Below, in pieces: positions 16,997 to 25,733 of a DNA stretch of 64,000 nucleotides. The stretch covers positions 19,210 to 83,209 of the forward strand of contig NZ_PQSU01000039.1 of NCBI RefSeq assembly GCF_002920615.1. The letters are read 5' to 3'. The DNA comes from Streptomyces sp. Ru62. Its GTDB lineage: Bacteria > Actinomycetota > Actinomycetes > Streptomycetales > Streptomycetaceae. Position 1 is the stretch's first letter; each line of letters begins with the position of its first letter. A program made the translations under genes and the position numbers. The notes under the pieces are model-generated. The model did not search any database. It saw nothing but the letters and a program-made list of their open reading frames with translations, and was not told where the DNA came from.

Positions 16997-17422
16997 TCAG
17001 TCGAACACGCCGGAGGCGCCCTGCCGCCCTACGCACAGGGCCCAGATGACGAATCCGGAGAAGGCCATCAGAACGATCGACCAGACCGGGTAGTACGGCA
17101 GGGAGAGGAAGTTGGCGATGATGACCAGCGAGGCGATGGCCACTCCGCACACGCGCGCCCAGAACGCGCCCCCGAAGAGACCGAAGCCCACCAGCAGCGC
17201 GACGGCGCCGAGGATCAGATGGATCCAGCCCCAGCCCGTGAGGTCGAACCGGAAGACATAGCTGCGTGTCGCGAGGAACACGTCGTCGTGCGCGATCGCC
17301 ATGATGCCGCGGAAGATGTCCAGCATCCCGGAGAGGACGAGCATGACGGCGGCGAAGGCCGTGAGGCCGGTTGCCCATTGTTGTCTGGCGGTGTGTGTGG
17401 ACGCGGGGTGTGCGGCGGGCAT
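16997..17422 (-). CDS. DUF7144 family membrane protein
   Basis: This 141-residue protein has four hydrophobic helices: GLTAFAAVMLVLSGMLDIFRG, the WIHLILGAVALLVGFGLFGG segment, VCGVAIASLVIIANFLSL and VWSIVLMAFSGFVIWALCV. The short extracytoplasmic stretch FRFDLTGWGW precedes the second helix. The pattern is that of DUF7144, a family frequent in actinobacteria. Function unknown. It is downstream of the SHOCT protein gene in the same direction, separated by 33 bases, and probably cotranscribed. Confidence 0.83.
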   Translation of the reverse strand: MPAAHPASTHTARQQWATGLTAFAAVMLVLSGMLDIFRGIMAIAHDDVFLATRSYVFRFDLTGWGWIHLILGAVALLVGFGLFGGAFWARVCGVAIASLVIIANFLSLPYYPVWSIVLMAFSGFVIWALCVGRQGASGVFD

Positions 17423-17455
17423 CGTGCGACCTCGTTTCTGTGCTGTGCGGCGTGT

Positions 17456-17923
17456 TCAGCGCGCTGCGGCGGAGGGGGTCCCGTCCGAGCGTCCGGACGG
17501 CCCGCTGCCGGCGAGGACCAGTTCCTTGGCGCGCCGGAACTCGTCGTCGGTGATGTCTCCGTGCGTGTGCATCGCGGACAGTTTGGCGATTTCGTCGGCA
17601 CTGCTCAGGGGGGCGTCCGCCCGGGCGGTGCGGCGGATGTAGTCGTCGACGGCCTGCTGCTGCGCACGGGCCTGCTGCACCTCCCGGCGGCCCATGTTCC
17701 TGCCGCGAGCGATCAGGTAGAGGAAGACGCCGAGGAAGGGCAGGACGACGACGAACACGAGCCAGCCTGCCTTGCCCCAGCCACCCAGGTCGTCGTCGCG
17801 GAAGATGTCGGCGACGACACGGAAGAGCATGATGAACCACGTGATCCACAGGAAGAACACCAGCATGGACCAGAAGACGCTCAGCGCGGGGTAGTCATAG
17901 GCAAGGCGGATCTGCGCGCTCAT
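17456..17923 (-). CDS. SHOCT domain membrane protein with PLDc_N-like region
   Basis: The product is 155 residues from the ATG at 17923, preceded by GGAGGGCGAGAC. Two membrane helices (SVFWSMLVFFLWITWFIMLF and GWLVFVVVLPFLGVFLYLI) flank a short DDDLGGWGK loop, the arrangement of the phospholipase-D-nuclease N-terminal (cardiolipin synthase) helix pair. A C-terminal SHOCT motif follows: DEIAKLSAMHTHGDITDDEF, then RRAKELVLA. Such proteins are common near stress and respiration genes in Streptomyces. The SHOCT segment probably mediates oligomerisation. Function unknown. Confidence 0.85.
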   Translation of the reverse strand: MSAQIRLAYDYPALSVFWSMLVFFLWITWFIMLFRVVADIFRDDDLGGWGKAGWLVFVVVLPFLGVFLYLIARGRNMGRREVQQARAQQQAVDDYIRRTARADAPLSSADEIAKLSAMHTHGDITDDEFRRAKELVLAGSGPSGRSDGTPSAAAR

Positions 17924-18025
17924 GTCTCGCCCTCCGTTCCGGGTCCGCACCCGGTAGTCGTTCCGTACCCCCAGCGTGCGCGGAGCGGGGCCGCCGCCAC
18001 CTCACCCGGTACGGGTGAACGTCCG

Positions 18026-19372
18026 TCACGGGACCGGCCGGTTCACTCGGTCCGGCACCGGTCCCGCCGCCGCGGACAGGACCGCCGTGACGGCGAGCAC
18101 GACCACCACCAGGAGCAGGACGAGCGCCACGGCGCCCACCGTGGGGTGGTTCCACAGCACGAGGGCCAGGGCACCGGCCCCGATGGTGACGCCGGTGGTC
18201 CAGGACCGGTGAACGGCCAGCCACTGTCCGAAGTGGCCGGTGCGCACCCCGGCGCCGCCCAGCTCCCGCCCCGCCGCCGTGGTGCCCTTCCGCACCACGG
18301 ACCGCACGGCCCGGGCCGCGCGGCTGGGCCCGTACAGCCAGGCCGCCAACGCCGTGATCAAGGAGACGACGAGCAGCGTGCGGACACTGTCACGCAGGAA
18401 ACGGACGAAGGTGTCGAAGATCACCGCCGCCGCATCGGGGGGCAATGTGGTCGGTGGGACGGAGTCGAGATAGACACGCCGTACGACGACCAGGGCCACG
18501 AGCAGCACGACCATCATGGCGCCGACGCCGAGGGCGGTGACCATCAGCATCACCCGGTGTCCCGGAGCGGTCCACACGGTCGCGACGGCCGCGACGAGGG
18601 CCAGTACGGGAACCCAGACGCCGAGGATGTCGAGCAGCCGCATCGCGTTCTGGGCCTTGGGCAGTGCGTCGGTCCGGAACAGGGTGACCGAACGGTCGAT
18701 CCGCGGGATCGCGGAGGCGTGCTTGAATCCGGCGTCCACAAGGCGCTTCTGCACCTGGTCGATCACCACACCGATGTCGAGCTGGACGGTGTCGCCCTTC
18801 GCCTGGAGCGCCTTCTGCCCTTCTCCGGTGAGCATGCCCACCACCGAGGACTGCGCCCGGCGGTTGCCCGCCACCCATGCCTGCTCGAAGACATCGCTGG
18901 TCACGACGCGGTGGACGATCCGGTGCACGACCGTCCGCAGGGCGGAGCGCAGCGGGCCGGTCAGCTCCCCGGCCGCGTCGACCACACGGGGCGGCGCGCC
19001 GTTGTCCGCCAGGACCTTGGTGAGCGACGACGTCACGGCCTGGACGTCGACCTGGCTCACCACCCGGTCGGTCAACCGGTTCACGAGGGCGTTCTGCACG
19101 GCCGGCTCCGAGGCGAGCGGCGCCACGGTCTGCACATACCGATCGGTGTCGGCGACCGTGGCGTGAACCCAGACGGCGACGACGGCCGGCGGGGCGAGCA
19201 CGAGCGTCAGCACCAGAAGGACCGATGCGCCCAGGCGACGCAGGCGTCGGTGGCGCAGACGCGCGGCACGCCGGAGCCGCAGATACTCCGCGTGTTCGTC
19301 GGCGGTCAGGACATGACCGGCCGGTGCGGGCTCGTCCGGGCCGGCCGGTCCGGAGGCGGTGCCGGAATCCAT
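18026..19372 (-). CDS. Conserved actinobacterial integral membrane protein
   Basis: This is a 448-residue protein with an N-terminal cytosolic region rich in arginine (LRLRRAARLRHRRLRRLG), one helix near residues 49-68, and an extracytoplasmic domain of about 190 residues (VADTDRYVQTVAPLASEPAVQNALVNRLTDRVV). It ends in five or so helices, the last two being TGVTIGAGALALVLWNH and AVALVLLLVVVVLAVTAVL. This layout is widespread in actinobacteria under the label hypothetical membrane protein. I do not recognise an enzymatic motif. Confidence 0.78.
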   Translation of the reverse strand: MDSGTASGPAGPDEPAPAGHVLTADEHAEYLRLRRAARLRHRRLRRLGASVLLVLTLVLAPPAVVAVWVHATVADTDRYVQTVAPLASEPAVQNALVNRLTDRVVSQVDVQAVTSSLTKVLADNGAPPRVVDAAGELTGPLRSALRTVVHRIVHRVVTSDVFEQAWVAGNRRAQSSVVGMLTGEGQKALQAKGDTVQLDIGVVIDQVQKRLVDAGFKHASAIPRIDRSVTLFRTDALPKAQNAMRLLDILGVWVPVLALVAAVATVWTAPGHRVMLMVTALGVGAMMVVLLVALVVVRRVYLDSVPPTTLPPDAAAVIFDTFVRFLRDSVRTLLVVSLITALAAWLYGPSRAARAVRSVVRKGTTAAGRELGGAGVRTGHFGQWLAVHRSWTTGVTIGAGALALVLWNHPTVGAVALVLLLVVVVLAVTAVLSAAAGPVPDRVNRPVP

Positions 19373-19857
19373 GGTCCTCCTTCGGAGGGAGTGTCGGCGG
19401 TGTCAGGGACCCGGACCTTGGAAGGCTCCTCCTCGGGGAGATTCACGACCGTACGAGTGCGCGGCGCCCGTGCCGGTCGCGCCGGCCCGGGAGGCCCGGT
19501 GCACGCCGTGCGGCTCGCCGGGCGAAGGCGGGTCGCCTGCACGGGGCCGGCCATCCCGGTGAGCCGGGTCGGCGGCCCGAGGGAGGGGCCCGGCGGGGAG
19601 CCGCTGTCTTCCGGCGTACGGCTCGTGACCGCGGGAGTCGGTCCTGGCCCTTCCTCACCCGATCGGCGGGACTCTTCCGAGCGGACTTCTTCCGGAAGGA
19701 CGACGCGGCCGTGCGGGCACCTCACCGGGCCAGAGTGCCGCCGACCGGTGGCCGTGGGGTCACCCACGGCGGGTGATCCGTGCGGTGGACCCGGACGATG
19801 AGGTGGGTGCGCAGGGCCGGCGGTCGGCCCGTGGCGGAGCGGACGAAGAGGCACCAG
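19373..19857. other. Intergenic stretch of 485 bases without a clear gene
   Basis: This lies between two divergently transcribed membrane-protein genes. All six frames give only arginine/proline-rich translations typical of noncoding GC-rich DNA. Repeated GGAGG-like and CTTCC blocks are visible near 19376-19440 and 19660-19700, but no clear promoter or operator could be assigned. Confidence 0.45.
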
Positions 19858-20436
19858 ATGACGGATCCAGTGGCTCCCGGCGAGCAGCCGGACCCGCCGG
19901 AGGGGACGGCGGGTTCCCGCCGGCCGGGCCCCTGGGCCACGGCCGCCTCGATCGCCCGCTCGGCCGGTGTCGCGGCCGGCCTCGTCACCGCGTACTACCT
20001 GTTGCCACTGGACTGGCACGGCGAGGACCTCACCGCACTGGCCCTCGTGGGTGGCCTGCTGGCGGCCGGCCTGTTCTTCGGCTGGGAGGTGTGGCTCATC
20101 AGGCGCTCACCCTCGCCGCGGCTGAAGGCCGTCGAGGCCGTGGCCGCCACCGTGGCGTTGTATCTGGTCCTCTTCGCGAGCGGCTACTACCTGCTCGAAC
20201 GCGCCGCGCCCGGGTCCTTCAACGAGCACCTGACCAGAACCGACGCCTTGTACTTCACGCTCACCACGTTCACCACCGTCGGCTTCGGTGACATCTTCGC
20301 GGTCTCCCGGACGGGAAGGGTGCTGGTGATGTGCCAGATGACATGCACTCTGCTCATCGTGGGTCTCGCGGTACGGGTGCTCGGGGCCGCCGTCCGCACC
20401 GGTCTTCGGCGCCAGGGGCGGGGCACACCGGAGTGA
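19858..20436 (+). CDS. Two-helix potassium channel family protein
   Basis: The product is 192 residues from the ATG at 19858 (AAGAGG nearby upstream). Four hydrophobic segments are seen. The first pair (GVAAGLVTAYYLLPL, LVGGLLAAGLFFGWEVWLI) precedes the pore module: outer helix AVAATVALYLVLFASGYYLL, pore helix and filter TLTTFTTVGFGD, inner helix VLVMCQMTCTLLIVGLAVRVL. TVGFGD is the K+ selectivity filter. The protein has no RCK or other ligand domain, so four subunits should form a simple K+ channel. Confidence 0.9.
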   Translation: MTDPVAPGEQPDPPEGTAGSRRPGPWATAASIARSAGVAAGLVTAYYLLPLDWHGEDLTALALVGGLLAAGLFFGWEVWLIRRSPSPRLKAVEAVAATVALYLVLFASGYYLLERAAPGSFNEHLTRTDALYFTLTTFTTVGFGDIFAVSRTGRVLVMCQMTCTLLIVGLAVRVLGAAVRTGLRRQGRGTPE

Positions 20437-20450
20437 GGTCGACGGCCGGA

Positions 20451-20648
20451 TCAGGACGGCATCTGGCGCATCTCCAGCACCCTGAGCCCCAGTGACTGGC
20501 AGCGGGCCAGCAGCCCGTACAGGTGGGCCTCGTCGACGACCGCTCCGAAAAGGACGGTCTGACCGGCCATCAGGACGTGGTCCAGCTCGGGGAACGCCTT
20601 GACCAGCGTCTCGGTCATCCGTCCGTCGACGCGAATCTCGTAGCGCAT
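20451..20648 (-). CDS. Small conserved protein, 65 residues
   Basis: The frame from the ATG at 20648 encodes 65 residues, starting MRYEIRVDGRMTETLVKAFP and ending LGLRVLEMRQMPS. GGGGAG lies upstream of the ATG at normal spacing. The alternating pattern (beta strand, helix, strand LFGAVVD, helix LYGLLARCQSLG, strand) looks like a compact ACT- or ferredoxin-like fold. I recognise it as a recurring Streptomyces hypothetical but know no function. It is cotranscribed in direction with, and downstream of, the LuxR regulator gene. Confidence 0.72.
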   Translation of the reverse strand: MRYEIRVDGRMTETLVKAFPELDHVLMAGQTVLFGAVVDEAHLYGLLARCQSLGLRVLEMRQMPS

Positions 20649-20802
20649 GAGCTGCTCTCCCCACGTCTCCCCGAGGGGGCCGCCGGTCCCTGTCCGTGCG
20701 ATCCTCCGGCCCCGGTCCATGGAACCGCTTCGCCCGTGGGAGGTGATACCGCCTGCCGCCCGGCCGCCTGGGTCCGGCACGCCCGTTCGCGGGGGTGTGC
20801 CG

Positions 20803-23481
20803 TCACAGAAGTCCCAGTTCCCGGGCGCGGCGCACCGCGTCGTGACGCCGGTTCACGGCCAGCTTCCGGTAGGCACTCTTGAGATGGGTCTTGACCGTGT
20901 TGACCGACACGTACAGGTCGGCGGCGATCTCCTCCGTGGACATCATCTGGGCCAGCCGGCGAAGGACGTCACGTTCCCGGCCGCTCAGTTCCTCGACCAC
21001 CGGCAGCGCCGGTCGCTCCCCGTTGCGCGCCGGGACGCCGCGCCTCGTGGGTCCGGAGGAGAGCCAGCCCTCGGCCGGTACGCCCCACGGGAGCGTGCGC
21101 AGCCACGGCCCGGCGTCCGCGAAGGGGCGTCGCAGCCGCTCGCGGCGGGCTTCCCGGAGCGCCCGCGAGACGAGCGCGCGCTGGGCGGCGTAGTCCCCCT
21201 CCTCGCCTGCCAGTTGGGCTCTGACCAGGGCGGCCCGTACGGTGATGGCGGGGCCGAGGTCGCCCTGTGGCCGCATTCTGCCGAGCAGTTCGGCCGCGGC
21301 CCCGGGTCTGCCCGCGGCCAGTTCCGCCTGCGCGGCCGCCACCAGGCACACCGGCTCGTCACCGGGCACGTCTTCCAGCAGCTTGACGGCCGTCTCCGGC
21401 CGGTTCTCGGCGAGGTGAGCGGCGGCGGCCACGGACGCCGTGTGCGCTTCGGCCCAGGGGGACGCCACATCGGCCACGACGGCTCGGTCCGCCACTTCGA
21501 GCGCGGCCTGCGTGTCGCCGCGGGCCAGCAGGATCCTCCCGGTGACGATGGCCCGTCCCGCTTGCGTCACCGGATCCGGCGGCGGGTGCCGCGGGTCCAC
21601 CGCGGCGTCGAGGAGCGCCTGGGCCCGGTCCAGCTCGTCGCGTTCGACGGCCACCGCGGCCAGGACCAGCGAGGCCAGTCCCGGTCCGGGCGCCGGGGGC
21701 GGGTCGCCGTGGTCCACCGCGGTGACCGTGGCCAACGCCTTGCGCTCGGCTCTGCCGGGCCAGCCCTTCAGATAGTCGATCAGGGCCAGGTGGCCCAGAC
21801 ACTCCCGGCGTGCCGGCGCCGTCGCCCCCGCCGCGCCGGCGTCGACCACCGTGGTCAGGGCCGCTCGGGCAGCTCGGACACGGCCCGCCCACAAGCGTGC
21901 CGAGCCGAGATGGGTGAGCAGCAGTGCGATCAGCTCGGGGTGCGCGTCGAGAAGCGTGCCGGGAACCTCGCGCTGCGACTGCTCCGCGCACTGGGCCGCC
22001 CTCTCCGCCCGTCCCGGCGCACCCGTCAGGCGCGCTACCAGGGCTTCCAGGAAGGCGCAGCTCAGTCGGGTCGCGGCCAGGTCGGCCGGATCGGCCTCCG
22101 GTGATCCGGACTGCGCCGCCAGGGCCTGTGCCGCCCGTCGCAGACGGGAGGAACCCAGCGCGACCTCGCAACGGGACAGTTCGCAGGCCGCGCGGACGAG
22201 GTCCGTGGCCGCACTGGTGGGATCGGGTCCCATGCGGGAGAACAGCCGGGACAGATCGTCGGAGTGCGGGCCGGTGAAGAGCTCTCCCAGGGCGAGGTCG
22301 CCGATGAGGGCGCCGGCTGCGGTCTCCCAGTCGTCCGCCGCGGCCGCGTGGCCGAGCGCTTCGCCGAGGGACCCCGAGCGCCGCAGCCAGCGTGCCGCGC
22401 GGCGATGGAGCTCGGCTTCCAGCTCCGGGGAGCGCACTCGGAGGTGGGCGCGGAGGATCTCCCCGAACAGCGGATGGAGACGGAACCAGGCGTGCCCGAG
22501 GTACTCGACGAAGGCGTTCTGGCCGTGCAGGGCGGTCAGGACGCCTTCGGCGTCGGTGCGCCCGGTGAGAGCGTTGGCGAGATCGGGGCAGAAGCGTTCG
22601 AGGACGCTGACCCGCAGCAGCAGGTCCTGCGTCCCGGCTGTCTGCCGCTTGAGCACCTCGGCGAGCAGGAAGTCGGCGATCGTGCTGCGGTCGGCCTCGA
22701 ACTCCGTGAGGAACGTCCGCGGATCCGTCTCTCCCTGCGCGGCCAGGGCGCACAGCCGCAGTCCGGCGGCCCAGCCACGGGTGCGCTCCACCAGCGCGCC
22801 CACGTCGTCGGCCGGGAGACGCAGTCCGTGCAGCGCCAGGAGAGCGGCCGCTTCGCCCGGGGTGAAGGCCAGCTCGGCGTTCCTGATCTCCGTGATGGTG
22901 CCGGCCGCCCGGTAGCGGTGGAGCGGCAGGAGCGGCTCGGTGCGTGTGACGAGAACCAGGCGCATGCCGTGGCCCGCCTGGTGGAGGACGAATTCCAGCT
23001 GGTCCGCGATCTCCGGGTCGGTCACCCGGTCGTACTCGTCGATGATCAGGACGACCGGAGCGTTCCGGGTGCTCAGTTCGGCGGCAAGTCGCGTGAGCAG
23101 CCTGTCGTCCGCGCGGCCCGCTTCGGCGGGGAGGCCGATGTCGGCGGACATCGTCACGCCGGCGAGGCGCAGGGCCTCCAGGAGGTACGCCCAGAAGGTG
23201 CCGCCTCCCTTGTCCGCCACCCGGGCGGTGAGCCAGGCGACGGGCTCGTCCCGGGCCGAGGCCCAGTCGGCGGCCAGCAGGGTCTTGCCCGCTCCCGCGG
23301 CTCCGTGGACCACCGTCAACGGGGTCAGAAGGGCCTCGTCGAGGTGCACGACCAGCCGGTCGCGCCGCAGGAACGTCACGGGACGCGCCGGTACGGCGAA
23401 CTGCGTCCGGAGGAACGGGTCCCCGCGGGGATCGGCATGTGATGTGGCCGGCGCCCGTCCGTTCCCGCCCGGTACGGCCAT
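20803..23481 (-). CDS. MalT-type LuxR family ATPase transcriptional regulator
   Basis: The product is about 892 residues from the ATG at 23481; the Shine-Dalgarno-like GAGGAG touches this ATG, so an upstream start (for example near 23550) is possible. The order is Walker A GAAGAGKT (about 60-67), Walker B VVLIIDEYD near 140, winged-helix and arm regions, TPR-like superhelix, and a C-terminal LuxR helix-turn-helix (ELSGRERDVLRRLAQMMSTE, then VNTVKTHLKSAYRKL). This is the STAND architecture of MalT, which oligomerises with ATP and an inducer to activate transcription. The inducer and target genes are not evident. Confidence 0.88.
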   Translation of the reverse strand: MAVPGGNGRAPATSHADPRGDPFLRTQFAVPARPVTFLRRDRLVVHLDEALLTPLTVVHGAAGAGKTLLAADWASARDEPVAWLTARVADKGGGTFWAYLLEALRLAGVTMSADIGLPAEAGRADDRLLTRLAAELSTRNAPVVLIIDEYDRVTDPEIADQLEFVLHQAGHGMRLVLVTRTEPLLPLHRYRAAGTITEIRNAELAFTPGEAAALLALHGLRLPADDVGALVERTRGWAAGLRLCALAAQGETDPRTFLTEFEADRSTIADFLLAEVLKRQTAGTQDLLLRVSVLERFCPDLANALTGRTDAEGVLTALHGQNAFVEYLGHAWFRLHPLFGEILRAHLRVRSPELEAELHRRAARWLRRSGSLGEALGHAAAADDWETAAGALIGDLALGELFTGPHSDDLSRLFSRMGPDPTSAATDLVRAACELSRCEVALGSSRLRRAAQALAAQSGSPEADPADLAATRLSCAFLEALVARLTGAPGRAERAAQCAEQSQREVPGTLLDAHPELIALLLTHLGSARLWAGRVRAARAALTTVVDAGAAGATAPARRECLGHLALIDYLKGWPGRAERKALATVTAVDHGDPPPAPGPGLASLVLAAVAVERDELDRAQALLDAAVDPRHPPPDPVTQAGRAIVTGRILLARGDTQAALEVADRAVVADVASPWAEAHTASVAAAAHLAENRPETAVKLLEDVPGDEPVCLVAAAQAELAAGRPGAAAELLGRMRPQGDLGPAITVRAALVRAQLAGEEGDYAAQRALVSRALREARRERLRRPFADAGPWLRTLPWGVPAEGWLSSGPTRRGVPARNGERPALPVVEELSGRERDVLRRLAQMMSTEEIAADLYVSVNTVKTHLKSAYRKLAVNRRHDAVRRARELGLL

Positions 23482-23620
23482 GCTCCTCACCACCTCGGTC
23501 GTCGCCCTGTGGACGACGCAGGAAGGGCCCAACCGCCCTGGGCACAGCAAGCACCGGATTCTCCCCGAAACGCCGGCTGTGACGGACGCCGGGGGACAGT
23601 GAGGACGGCGCCCTTCGGTG

Positions 23621-24241
23621 TCAGCTTACCCTTCCGGATCGCGGAGGCTCCTGGTGGCGGCCGGCCGCACCGCCCCTCCGAAGGCGTGTCAGTTCGTGAG
23701 GTCGTGCGCCGAGACGGGTGGTCAGGCGGTGCTTCGCGGCAGCCGTCAGCTCGTCGAGGCGCCGCTGAAGCCGGTTCATGTCCGGGGCGAAGTCCCCCTT
23801 CGCCACCTTGCCCAGGACGGTGGCGACTTCCCGGTCGAGGCCGGCCATGGCCGAGCGGACCTCACCACTGTCGATGTCCACCTGGGTGACGTCCCAGACG
23901 GCGTGGCACTCGTCGCTGCGCCTGACCGCTTCGGCCTTGACCTGGTGCCGGTGCTCAGGCGAGTCCGACGCGCTGACAGCCTGCGGCAGCCCGGCCACCC
24001 AGTCCCTCGCCGCGCACACATGCCTGAACTGCCGGTGGACGGCCTGCCGCTGGGCCTGCAGTCCCGACTGCTCGTCTCTGTGGCGCTGTCCCAGGGTTCT
24101 GACCACGTAGTGGGCTGTCGCTCCGAGGAAGCCTCCGCCAAGGGCTCCGCCAATGCCCGCGAGCGCCGTACCAAGCCTGATCACGCCCCTCAGTGAACGG
24201 CTTGTGGTGGCGGGTACGGCGGTCCACGCCGAACGCGTCAC
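23621..24241 (-). CDS. Membrane-anchored coiled-coil protein of unknown function
   Basis: The long frame is 206 residues; a GTG at 24184, preceded by GAGGGG, would give 187 residues beginning VIRLGTALAGIGGALGGGFLGATAHYVV, one glycine-rich membrane helix. The rest is soluble and helical (QRHRDEQSGLQAQRQAVHRQFRHVCAARDWV; LDREVATVLGKVAKGDFAPDMNRLQRRLDEL), probably coiled coil. The last 25 residues are arginine-rich and less certain. No family recognised. Confidence 0.6.
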   Translation of the reverse strand: MTRSAWTAVPATTSRSLRGVIRLGTALAGIGGALGGGFLGATAHYVVRTLGQRHRDEQSGLQAQRQAVHRQFRHVCAARDWVAGLPQAVSASDSPEHRHQVKAEAVRRSDECHAVWDVTQVDIDSGEVRSAMAGLDREVATVLGKVAKGDFAPDMNRLQRRLDELTAAAKHRLTTRLGARPHELTRLRRGGAAGRHQEPPRSGRVS

Positions 24242-24507
24242 CCGTTGTGCCCTCAGCCGGACACGCGGTCGGTCGAGTGGTGACAGGTCCCGACGCCCCG
24301 GCGGAAGAACACAGTTCGAACGAAGGCTGTCACGGGGGCCGGGCTTCGAGATGCGGTCATCCGCACCTGCTGGTTACGCTCGCTGAGTGGCCGGGTGGAA
24401 CGGCCCATGGCCTGGCGCAGCAGTCGCCCCGCCCCGCCCCGCGGAAACGACAACGTCCGCGGTCCAGACCGTCGCAGTGCTCACGCCTCCACGGGAGGAA
24501 GGTTGCG

Positions 24508-25086
24508 ATGAGGTTCACCCGCATGCGTACAGCAAGGGCCACCGGGGCTGCTCTGGTCGCCGTTCCGCTCGCGCTCGGAGGTGCGACGTCGCAGAGCCAC
24601 GCACAGGACGCGTCCCCCAGCCCGTCGGGGACGTTCGGCCCCGGCTGCGCGTCGCTCTCCCAGAAGGCCGACACGGCCAGGGACAAGGTCGTTGAGGCGG
24701 CAGCCGCCTACCCGGAGCTCAGCCAGCTCGTGGCAGCCACGGTCCGGGCGAGGCTGAGCAGTGCCCTCGACGGGAAGCCCGACGTCACCGTCTTCGCGCC
24801 CGACGACAAGGCCTTCAAGAAGGTGACCGCGTCGCAGCTCGCCTCGCTGCTCAAGAACGAGGGGCAGCTGAAGAAGGTGCTGACCTACCACGTCGTGGAC
24901 CAGCGGATCACCCCGGACCAACTCGCCAAGGGCTCCTTCACCACGGTGGAGGGCAGCAAACTGACGACGTCGGGCTCGGGTACCCACTTCAAGGTCAACG
25001 GCAAGGCGAATATCGTCTGCGGCAACATCAAGGCCGCGAACGCCACCATCTACGTCATCGACGCGGTTCTCCAGCCCCCGTCCTGA
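24508..25086 (+). CDS. Secreted fasciclin (FAS1) domain protein
   Basis: The product is 192 residues from the ATG at 24508 with GGGAGGAAGG upstream. A Sec signal peptide (RATGAALVAVPLALGGATSQSHAQ, cleavage after AHA or AQ near residue 33) is followed by one FAS1 domain with both conserved boxes: DVTVFAPDDKAFKK (H1) and LKKVLTYHVVDQRITPDQL (YHV box), ending IYVIDAVLQPP. FAS1 domains mediate adhesion or surface interactions. A hairpin terminator follows immediately, so the gene is monocistronic. Confidence 0.92.
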   Translation: MRFTRMRTARATGAALVAVPLALGGATSQSHAQDASPSPSGTFGPGCASLSQKADTARDKVVEAAAAYPELSQLVAATVRARLSSALDGKPDVTVFAPDDKAFKKVTASQLASLLKNEGQLKKVLTYHVVDQRITPDQLAKGSFTTVEGSKLTTSGSGTHFKVNGKANIVCGNIKAANATIYVIDAVLQPPS

Positions 25087-25091
25087 CGCAA

Positions 25092-25140
25092 GGCTCCCGC
25101 TCCCGGCCCGGCGTCCCCCAAGGGCCCGGGAACGGGAGCC
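25092..25140 (+). terminator. Terminator hairpin after the fasciclin gene
   Basis: GGCTCCCGCTCCCGG pairs with CCGGGAACGGGAGCC over 15 bp with one mismatch and an 18-nt loop, starting 6 bases after the stop codon. It is followed by a C-run rather than T-run, as is common in Streptomyces. Confidence 0.7.
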
Positions 25141-25265
25141 CCCCCCCGCGCAGCTTCCGGGTCGTCACCGCAGGGGAAGGATCCGGGTGCCCGTCTGAAC
25201 GGCCGCCGTCTCCGGGCCGTACCCCATGACGGAACACGAGAAGCTCCGCGGAAGGGAACCCTCAG

Positions 25266-25727
25266 ATGACCAGCCCATCCCTCCACCCCGCAGCGGGACC
25301 GGCCCGCCGTACCGTCATGGCTGCGGCCGGAGCGGCGGGGCTCGCCGCCGCGCTGACCGCCTGCGGTTCGGGCGACGACTCGTCCGGCGCCGTCGACACC
25401 GGCTCGACATCCGGCGGGACCACCGAGAACGGGGCCGGCGGCACCGCGCTGGCCAAAACCGCCGACATCCCCGAGGGCGGCGGCAAGATCTTCAAGGACC
25501 AGGGCGTCGTGGTCACCCAGCCGTCGGCGGGCACCTACAAGGCGTTCTCGTCCAAGTGCACCCACCAGGGCTGCGCGGTGGGCAGCGTGGCGAACGGCGT
25601 GATCGTGTGCCCGTGCCACAACAGCGAGTTCTCCGTGACGGACGGCAGTGTGAAGAAGGGGCCCGCGACGCAACCGCTGCCCGCGGCGAAGATCACCGTC
25701 TCCGGCGACGAGATCACGCTGGCCTGA
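25266..25727 (+). CDS. Rieske (2Fe-2S) iron-sulfur protein, exported
   Basis: This 153-residue protein carries both Rieske cluster motifs: CTHQGC and CPCHNSEF (Cys-X-His pairs binding the 2Fe-2S centre), spaced as in soluble Rieske proteins. The N-terminus has twin arginine RRTVMAAAGAAGLAAALTAC, reading as a Tat signal with a lipobox-like LTAC, followed by a Ser/Gly/Thr-rich linker. It is therefore probably folded in the cytoplasm, exported by Tat and anchored outside as a lipoprotein. The electron partner is unknown; no oxygenase gene is adjacent. Confidence 0.92.
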   Translation: MTSPSLHPAAGPARRTVMAAAGAAGLAAALTACGSGDDSSGAVDTGSTSGGTTENGAGGTALAKTADIPEGGGKIFKDQGVVVTQPSAGTYKAFSSKCTHQGCAVGSVANGVIVCPCHNSEFSVTDGSVKKGPATQPLPAAKITVSGDEITLA

Positions 25728-25733
25728 GCGGGC

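Noticed and set aside
16913..19801. 962-codon plus-strand frame across the membrane-protein genes
   Set aside because: It is the antisense shadow of CorA, DUF7144, SHOCT and the 448-residue membrane protein, with His/Asp/Gly-rich low-complexity translation.
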